Assembly: GCF_012223425.1 (NCBI RefSeq)
Contig: NZ_CP038799.1
Span: forward strand, 5,068,249-5,132,248
DNA from: Mycolicibacterium frederiksbergense
Lineage (GTDB): Bacteria; Actinomycetota; Actinomycetes; Mycobacteriales; Mycobacteriaceae
Length of the DNA: 64,000 bases
Direction of reading: 5' to 3'
Position numbers and translations under genes: made by a program. Below are positions 58,844-64,000 of this stretch, one piece after another. The notes under the pieces were generated by a model that did no database searches, was not told where the DNA came from, and saw only the letters and a list, made by a program, of their open reading frames with translations. Numbering within the stretch: position 1 is the first letter of the stretch; each line of letters begins with the position of its first letter.

Positions 58844-60240
58844 GCGAAGACGGCACCTGGTACGACGAAAGTGACTGGGCAGAAGGATCATTCGAGGACG
58901 ACGGTGCCGAGGAGGATTTTGCTCCACCGCCGGTGCTGGCCGTGGTGGGACGCCCCAACGTCGGTAAGTCCACGCTGGTCAACCGGATCCTGGGCCGCCG
59001 TGAGGCCGTCGTCCAGGACATCCCCGGAGTGACTCGCGACCGGGTCTCCTATGACGCGCAGTATCTGGGCCGCCGGTTCGTGGTCCAGGACACCGGGGGC
59101 TGGGAACCCGACGCGAAGGGCCTGCAGCAGAAGGTGGCCGAGCAGGCGTCGATCGCGATGCAGACCGCCGACGCCATCGTCATGGTCGTCGACGCCATCA
59201 CCGGCGCGACCTCGGCCGACGAGGCCGCGGCCAAACGCCTGCAGCGCGCCGGGAAGCCGGTGTTCTTGGCGGCCAACAAGGTTGACAACGAGCGCGGTGA
59301 ATCCGACGCGGCCGCACTGTGGTCGCTGGGACTGGGGCAGCCGTACCCGATCAGCGCCATGCACGGCCGCGGTGTCGCCGACCTGCTGGACAGCGTGCTG
59401 GAGAAGTTGCCCGAGGCCTCCGAGGTCGCGGGCGGTCCCGGCGGTCCGCGACGCGTCGCGCTGGTGGGTAAACCCAACGTGGGCAAGAGCTCACTGCTGA
59501 ACCGGCTGTCCGGTGACGAACGTTCGGTGGTGCACGATGTCGCGGGCACCACGGTGGATCCGGTCGACTCGCTGATCGAGTTGGGCGGCAAGCCTTGGCG
59601 TTTCATCGACACCGCCGGGCTGCGGCGCAAGGTGGGCCAGGCCAGCGGGCACGAGTTCTACGCCTCGGTGCGCACCCACAGCGCCATCGACGCCGCCGAG
59701 GTGGTGGTCGTGCTGATCGACGGCTCGCAGCCGCTCACCGAGCAGGACCAGCGGGTGCTGACCATGGTGATCGAGGCCGGGCGTGCACTGGTGCTGGCGT
59801 TCAACAAGTGGGATCTGGTCGACGAGGACCGGCGCTATCTGTTGGACAAGGAGATCGACCGGGAGCTGGCGCAGGTGCAGTGGGCGCCGCGGGTCAACAT
59901 CTCGGCCACAACCGGTCGTGCCGTGCAGAAGCTGGTGCCCGCACTTGAGGCCTCGTTGCGGTCCTGGGATGCCCGCATCCCGACCGGGCGGCTGAACACG
60001 TTCTTCAAGGAGATCGTCGCGGCGACCCCGCCGCCGGTGCGCGGAGGTAAGCAGCCGCGCATCCTGTTCGCCACCCAGGCGGCCTCGCGCCCACCGACAT
60101 TCGTGTTGTTCACCAGTGGCTTCCTGGAGGCCGGTTACCGCCGGTTCCTGGAGCGCAAGCTGCGTGAGACCTTCGGATTCGAGGGCAGCCCGATCCGCAT
60201 CAATGTCCGGGTCCGGGAGAAGCGCTCCGCCCGGAAGTAG
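58840..60240 (+). CDS. der: GTPase Der (EngA), ribosome assembly
   Basis: 466 residues with two tandem G domains: G1 loops GRPNVGKST and GKPNVGKSS, G3 DTGGW and DTAGLR, G4 NKVD and NKWD. A KH-like C-terminal domain (from about 375) binds rRNA. Der is required for 50S maturation. An acidic N-terminal extension (about 30 residues, EDDGAEEDF) is usual in mycobacteria. It ends the parA-scpA-scpB-RluB-like-cmk-der run. Confidence 0.96.
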   Translation: MSEDGTWYDESDWAEGSFEDDGAEEDFAPPPVLAVVGRPNVGKSTLVNRILGRREAVVQDIPGVTRDRVSYDAQYLGRRFVVQDTGGWEPDAKGLQQKVAEQASIAMQTADAIVMVVDAITGATSADEAAAKRLQRAGKPVFLAANKVDNERGESDAAALWSLGLGQPYPISAMHGRGVADLLDSVLEKLPEASEVAGGPGGPRRVALVGKPNVGKSSLLNRLSGDERSVVHDVAGTTVDPVDSLIELGGKPWRFIDTAGLRRKVGQASGHEFYASVRTHSAIDAAEVVVVLIDGSQPLTEQDQRVLTMVIEAGRALVLAFNKWDLVDEDRRYLLDKEIDRELAQVQWAPRVNISATTGRAVQKLVPALEASLRSWDARIPTGRLNTFFKEIVAATPPPVRGGKQPRILFATQAASRPPTFVLFTSGFLEAGYRRFLERKLRETFGFEGSPIRINVRVREKRSARK

Positions 60241-60268
60241 CACCCACCGCTTGAGTAGGGTGGCCACA

Positions 60269-61051
60269 GTGTCGACCACCCACATGATCCTGATCGCGTT
60301 GGCCGGAGTGGGTGCCGGAGCGATCAACGCGATCGTCGGCTCGGGCACTCTCATCACCTTCCCGACCCTGGTCGCCCTCGGCTTCCCACCGGTCACCGCG
60401 ACGATGTCGAACGCAGTAGGGTTGGTCGCCGGCGGAGTGTCGGGCACCTGGGGGTACCGCCGCGAACTGCGCGGCCAGTGGAGCCGCTTGCGCTGGCAGA
60501 TCCCGGCCTCGCTGGTCGGCGCCGGTGTCGGCGCCTGGCTGCTGCTGCACCTGCCGGAAAAGGTGTTCATCCGTATCGTCCCGGCGCTGTTGATCCTCGC
60601 GCTGGTCCTGGTGCTGCTGGGTCCGCGCATCCAAGCCTGGGCGCGCCGGCGGGCCGAAGCATCGGGCCAGACCGCCGACCATGTGTCGGCGGCCCGGATG
60701 ACCGCCCTGGTGGCGGGAACGTTCGCCGTCGGCATCTACGGCGGCTACTTCACCGCGGCGCAGGGCATCCTGCTGGTGGCGGTTATGGGCGCCTTGCTGC
60801 CCGACGATATGCAGCGCATGAATGCGGCCAAGAATCTGCTGTCGCTGCTGGTCAACGTGGTCGCCGCGGTGGCCTACACGGCGGTGGCGTTCGACCGGAT
60901 CAGCTGGGTGGCGGCCGGACTGATCGCGGTGGGATCGCTGATCGGCGGCTTCCTCGGTGCCCACTACGGGCGGCGGCTGTCACCCAGTGCGTTGCGGGCC
61001 GTGATTGTCGTGGTGGGATTGATTGGGCTGTATCGGTTGTTGTCCGTGTAG
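60269..61051 (+). CDS. TSUP (TauE/SafE) family membrane transporter 1
   Basis: 260 residues, about eight hydrophobic segments, with the TSUP motifs INAIVGSGTLITFPTLVALG and GIYGGYFTAAQGILL. The family exports or imports sulfite, sulfoacetate and other sulfur or carboxylate anions. TAGGGT (60256-60261) lies 7 nt ahead of GTG 60269, so a leaderless mRNA is likely; GTG 60260 is an alternative three codons earlier. A second member follows after 205 bp. The substrate is unknown. Confidence 0.85.
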   Translation: MSTTHMILIALAGVGAGAINAIVGSGTLITFPTLVALGFPPVTATMSNAVGLVAGGVSGTWGYRRELRGQWSRLRWQIPASLVGAGVGAWLLLHLPEKVFIRIVPALLILALVLVLLGPRIQAWARRRAEASGQTADHVSAARMTALVAGTFAVGIYGGYFTAAQGILLVAVMGALLPDDMQRMNAAKNLLSLLVNVVAAVAYTAVAFDRISWVAAGLIAVGSLIGGFLGAHYGRRLSPSALRAVIVVVGLIGLYRLLSV

Positions 61052-61054
61052 TCT
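61049..61054 (+). promoter_or_regulatory. -10 box (TAGTCT) for the sORF-TSUP2 transcript
   Basis: TAGTCT matches TANNNT and overlaps the stop codon of the preceding gene. A start near 61061 would give a short leader before the small ORF at 61087. Confidence 0.35.
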
Positions 61055-61086
61055 GGCCTGCGGCTTGAGAATCTGGGAGGACTCCG

Positions 61087-61197
61087 ATGAGTGAACGCGC
61101 TTTCGCGGCGTCACCGTCCGAGTTGTGCGCGCTCGAGCCGTTCTGGCCGTCGCGCCGGTTGATGGCTTTCGACGAGTGGTGTTGTCGGCGTCCCTGA
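61087..61197 (+). CDS. 36-residue leader ORF with Cys-Cys, upstream of TSUP transporter 2
   Basis: ATG 61087 has a near-perfect Shine-Dalgarno (GGGAGGA, 61075-61081) at good spacing. The peptide begins MSERAFAASPSELCALE and ends FDEWCCRRP with a Cys-Cys pair three to four codons before the stop; three of 36 residues are Cys. It ends 59 bp before the transporter GTG. Cys-rich upstream ORFs are known in mycobacteria as cysteine-responsive attenuators of sulfur genes. The role here is inference from the strong SD, Cys pair and sulfur-transporter family downstream. Confidence 0.55.
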   Translation: MSERAFAASPSELCALEPFWPSRRLMAFDEWCCRRP

Positions 61198-61256
61198 CGT
61201 CCGCCCCACCCGTCTCAAGGCCGCCCATGGCCTCCTGATCGAAAGCAGCCGAACCA

Positions 61257-62183
61257 GTGCGTTCGCTCATCATCTTCACGCTTGTCGGTGTCGGCGCCCA
61301 GCTCGTGGACGGCGCGCTCGGCATGGCGTTCGGCGTCACCGCCACCACCCTGCTGGTGCTCTCCAACGTCGGCGCCGCGCAGGCCAGCGCCGCGGTGCAC
61401 CTCGCCGAGGTCGGCACCACGTTCGCCTCGGGGCTCTCGCACTGGAAGTTCAAGAACATCGAGTGGGCGCTGGTGGCCAAACTGGGTGTGCCCGGCGCTG
61501 TCGGCGCCTTCCTGGGTGCGACGGTGTTGTCGTCGTTGTCCACCGAACATGCCGCTCCACTGATGGCGGCCATCTTGATGGCGATCGGTCTGTACGTCCT
61601 GCTGCGGTTCTCGCTGCGGACACCGCTGACGTTCGGTGGGCGGGGGACCAGCCACAGCACGAAGTTCCTGGCCCCGCTGGGGCTGTTCGGTGGATTCATC
61701 GACGCCTCGGGCGGCGGTGGCTGGGGCCCGGTGACGACCAGTACCTTGCTCTCCCAGGGCAAGACGGCGCCCAGGACGGTCATCGGCTCGGTCAGTGCGT
61801 CCGAGTTCCTGGTCTCGGTGTCGGCGTCACTCGGCTTCCTGATCGGCCTGCGTCAGGAGTTCCTGGAGAACTGGCCGGTGGTCGTGGGGCTGATGATCGG
61901 TGGCGTGATCGCGGCTCCGTTCGCCGCGTGGTTGGTGACCAAGGTCAGCCCGGCACTGCTGGGCACCGCGGTCGGCGGTGTCATCGTGCTGACCAACAGC
62001 CAGAAGCTGGTGCATTTCTTCGACATCCAGTGGCCGTGGTCGACGGCGATCTACTCGCTGATCGTCGTGGTGTGGGTGTCGTTGGTGATCTACGCCTGGC
62101 GGGTGACGCGCGCGCCACGCTTTGCCCCCGAGGCAGGAGCCGTGGCGGCGGGTGAGACGGAGTCAGAAGCGATCACGCGCTGA
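61257..62183 (+). CDS. TSUP (TauE/SafE) family membrane transporter 2
   Basis: 308 residues with about eight hydrophobic segments. TSUP blocks are VGAQLVDGALGMAFGVTATTLLV and GGFIDASGGGGWGPVTTSTLL, the latter Gly-rich loop being strongly conserved. A sulfur-anion transporter is the family-level call. It starts at GTG 61257 without a good SD, which suits a gene read through coupling or control by the upstream short ORF. It differs a lot from the first TSUP gene, so the pair is not a recent duplication. The last 21 bp overlap the converging photolyase gene. Confidence 0.88.
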   Translation: MRSLIIFTLVGVGAQLVDGALGMAFGVTATTLLVLSNVGAAQASAAVHLAEVGTTFASGLSHWKFKNIEWALVAKLGVPGAVGAFLGATVLSSLSTEHAAPLMAAILMAIGLYVLLRFSLRTPLTFGGRGTSHSTKFLAPLGLFGGFIDASGGGGWGPVTTSTLLSQGKTAPRTVIGSVSASEFLVSVSASLGFLIGLRQEFLENWPVVVGLMIGGVIAAPFAAWLVTKVSPALLGTAVGGVIVLTNSQKLVHFFDIQWPWSTAIYSLIVVVWVSLVIYAWRVTRAPRFAPEAGAVAAGETESEAITR

Positions 62184-63656
62184 TTCCTGCTCCAAGACGG
62201 CCTCGAGGTCGGTGAGCCGGTCCATCGTCGAGACGCTGCGGCGGGTCCGGTTGTTGCGGGACAGCAGGTCCCGGTGCTTATGGGTGAAGGCCCAGTAGCC
62301 GGCGGTGAACGGGCACGCGTCGTCGCCGACCCGTTTCTTCGGGTCGAACGCGCAGTCACCGCAGTGGTCGCTCATCTTGTTGATGTAGGCGCCGCCGGAG
62401 GTATACGGCTTGGTCGCGAGCAGACCGCCGTCGGCGTGCTGGCTCATGCCCACCACGTTGGTGGGCATCACCCAGCGGAAGCCGTCGACGTAGGCGGTGG
62501 CGAACCAGTCGGTGAGCTCGTCGGGCCGGTAGCCGCGCTGCAGGGCATGGCTGCCGAGCACCATGAGGCGTTGGATGTGGTGGTTCCAGCCGCGGTCCCG
62601 GACGCCCGCCAGCGCGTTGTGCAGGCATCGCGCGGTGACGGCGTCGGCGTCGAGATCGGCCCACCAGTCCGGCAGCGGCGCCCGGGCGTTCAGTTCGTTG
62701 TTGTCGGCGGTGTAGTCGGGGCCGAAGTGCCAGTACAGGTGCCACATGTATTCGCGCCAGCCGAGGATCTGCCGGATGAACCCCTCCACGGCGGCCAGCG
62801 GTGCCTGGTTGTCGCGGTACGCCTGCTCGGCGGCTTCCACCGCGTCGAGCGGGTGCAGTACGCCCAGGTTGAGCGGTACGGACAGCAGTGAGTGCGACAT
62901 CGACCAGTCCTGGGCCATGATGGCGTCCTCGTAGCGGCCGAAGGCCGGCAGTCGGTGTTCGACGAAGCGGGTCAGCGCGCGCTTGGCCTCGGCAGGAGTG
63001 ACGGCGAACAGGCGCGGGCCGTCGACGCCGACGGTGTCGAGGTCCATCTGGTCCAGGTCGCGGCGGACCTGCTCGTCGATATCGTCCTCGCGGGGTTGGT
63101 ACGGGGCGGGGACATCGAGGGTCTTCTGCTTCTTCGGCGGGGGCTCCCGGTTGTCCTCGTCGTAGTTCCATCGGTTGCCGACCGGGTCCTTGCCCTCCAT
63201 CAGGACGTCGAAGCGGCGGCGCTGGTCACGGTAGAAGTCCTCCATCCGGAAGCGGGTCCGCTGGCCGGCCCACTCCTGGAAATCCTTGCGCGGCAGCGCG
63301 AATGTCGGGGTGGGCAGGATGTCGGCGATCAGACCGTTGTTGCGGAGTCGGTGGACGAACTTCTCGGCCGCATGCGAGGTGGGTTCGAACACCAGGACGG
63401 GTCGCTTGAACTGGTGCAGCGCGTCGGAATAGGTGTCGGCGTGCAGCAGGGTGGCACGATCGTCGAGGTCGTGCGCGGCGTGCCTGAGCGCGGACAGCAC
63501 CAGATGGAGTTTCTGGCGGTGGTAGCGGCGCTTGGCCAGCGCCGAGGTCGCCTCCACCAGCAGCACCTCACGGTGGGCGTGCTCACCGCCGTAGGTGGCC
63601 GGGCCGAGCTGATCGGCGAACAGCCACAGGGGAGTGTCATCGCGGGTCTGCGCCAC
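62163..63656 (-). CDS. FeS-type bacterial photolyase/cryptochrome (PhrB-like)
   Basis: 497 residues of the prokaryotic (6-4)-photolyase/cryptochrome class. N-terminal Rossmann domain (LWLFADQLGP), FAD domain with GGFIRQ-type block (VEGFIRQILGWREYMWHLYW) and LALMGW-like MVLGSHALQRGY, then four Cys that should hold a 4Fe-4S cluster: one in VTARCLHNAL and three in SDHCGDCAFDPKKRVGDDACPFTAGYW. In relatives it repairs (6-4) photoproducts using blue light. The long charged loop with PPPKKQKTLD is expected. GTG 63656; no clear SD. Confidence 0.9.
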   Translation of the reverse strand: MAQTRDDTPLWLFADQLGPATYGGEHAHREVLLVEATSALAKRRYHRQKLHLVLSALRHAAHDLDDRATLLHADTYSDALHQFKRPVLVFEPTSHAAEKFVHRLRNNGLIADILPTPTFALPRKDFQEWAGQRTRFRMEDFYRDQRRRFDVLMEGKDPVGNRWNYDEDNREPPPKKQKTLDVPAPYQPREDDIDEQVRRDLDQMDLDTVGVDGPRLFAVTPAEAKRALTRFVEHRLPAFGRYEDAIMAQDWSMSHSLLSVPLNLGVLHPLDAVEAAEQAYRDNQAPLAAVEGFIRQILGWREYMWHLYWHFGPDYTADNNELNARAPLPDWWADLDADAVTARCLHNALAGVRDRGWNHHIQRLMVLGSHALQRGYRPDELTDWFATAYVDGFRWVMPTNVVGMSQHADGGLLATKPYTSGGAYINKMSDHCGDCAFDPKKRVGDDACPFTAGYWAFTHKHRDLLSRNNRTRRSVSTMDRLTDLEAVLEQESARDRF

Positions 63657-63758
63657 CCGTCCTTGATACCCCGATTTGGTAGGGATGACGCGGTTGGGAT
63701 TTGGGTAGGGGGCTGAGGTAGAGTTTCGCTCGCCTACCGGCGATCCCGGAAGGCAACT

Positions 63759-63835
<77 letters not shown>

Positions 63836-63840
63836 AGGGA

Positions 63841-63873
63841 AACCCGCTCCGACCTGTGTCGGAGCGGGTTTTG
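63841..63873 (+). terminator. tRNA-Pro intrinsic terminator
   Basis: Perfect 13-bp stem AACCCGCTCCGAC (63841-63853) with GTCGGAGCGGGTT (63858-63870), loop CTGT, followed by TT then GG. It begins 6 nt after the tRNA. Confidence 0.85.
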
Positions 63874-64000
63874 GCGTCTCGAGGCGCTCTAGCGCTCCTG
63901 GCAGCTCAATGGACAGTGGAAGGTCCCGGAAACTACGGGGTGGGTTCCAGTCAACGTCGCAACACTGTCGGACCAGATGATGTTGGCAACGCGGCCGCTC
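63874..64000. other. Window edge, no gene recognised
   Basis: 127 bp after the tRNA terminator. No start with a recognisable product is seen and no copy of the tRNA 3' end, so there is no sign of an integrated element inside the window. Confidence 0.4.

Noticed and set aside
63990..64000. GCGGCCGC at the window end as a cloning-vector junction
   Set aside because: A NotI octamer is common in such GC-rich DNA and no vector sequence adjoins it.

Overview
The window looks like chromosomal DNA of a rapidly growing mycobacterium (Mycolicibacterium type). The base composition is high-GC. Gene order follows the M. tuberculosis Rv1641-Rv1713 backbone almost gene for gene: infC-rpmI-rplT-tsnR, cyclase, pheST, argCJBDFRGH, acyl-CoA synthetase/lipase fusion, TetR/ABC, mpg, tyrS, TPR protein, G3P phosphatase, tlyA-nadK-recN, steA-mctB, pyrG, NUDIX, xerD, parA-scpAB, RluB-like, cmk, der. 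The whole pks/PE part of that backbone is absent. A complete rrn operon lies directly downstream of tyrS, the place known for rrnB of fast growers. Its 16S has the short helix 18 of fast growers and its spacers hold no tRNA. No insertion sequence, prophage, CRISPR array or gross composition shift was seen, so this reads as core genome. Species-level identity cannot be read from the sequence alone.

Layout. 1-2.8 kb: a DUF1844 gene divergent from infC-rpmI-rplT-tsnR; infC starts with ATC and tsnR apparently with CTG. 2.9-6.2 kb: a minus-strand unit of a DUF2236 protein, an acyl-CoA dehydrogenase and a lipoprotein, behind a promoter that carries a perfect palindrome. 6.3-9.1 kb: gluconate permease and gluconokinase divergent from a GntR-type regulator. 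9.2-13.7 kb: adenylate cyclase and pheST. 13.8-22.2 kb: the full arginine cluster with an ArgR operator in front. 22.2-25.1 kb: three short coupled genes for membrane-anchored proteins, converging on a polytopic membrane protein; I do not recognise this locus. 25.1-30.8 kb: an ABC-F ATPase, the hydrolase/adenylating-enzyme fusion, a small secreted protein and a Trm112-like protein. 30.8-34.9 kb: a TetR-ABC unit behind a 34-bp palindrome, then mpg and tyrS. 35.0-40.8 kb: rrn operon. 40.9-53.2 kb: TPR protein to NUDIX hydrolase, interrupted by a minus-strand PNPOx-like/VOC pair divergent from a CGNR zinc-finger regulator. 53.2-60.2 kb: xerD, a methyltransferase, then a tightly coupled parA-scpA-scpB-RluB-like-cmk-der operon. 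60.3-63.7 kb: two TSUP transporters, the second preceded by a short ORF with a Cys-Cys pair, and an FeS-type photolyase. 63.8 kb: tRNA-Pro(GGG) and its terminator.

Functionally the window combines translation (IF3, L35, L20, rRNA, Phe and Tyr synthetases, rRNA modification by TsnR, TlyA and an RluB-like enzyme), arginine and CTP synthesis, chromosome maintenance (XerD, ParA-like protein, ScpAB, RecN) and cell division or envelope (SteA, MctB). Many genes overlap by 4 nt (ATGA/GTGA), and several starts sit about 7 nt after a TANNNT-like -10 box, which is the leaderless arrangement common in mycobacteria.

The items most worth a second look are the three-gene anchored-protein locus at 22.2-25.1 kb, the Cys-Cys short ORF at 61.09 kb, the 34-bp palindrome at 32.92 kb, the degenerate adenylation domain at 27-30 kb, and several palindromes or repeats in divergent promoters.
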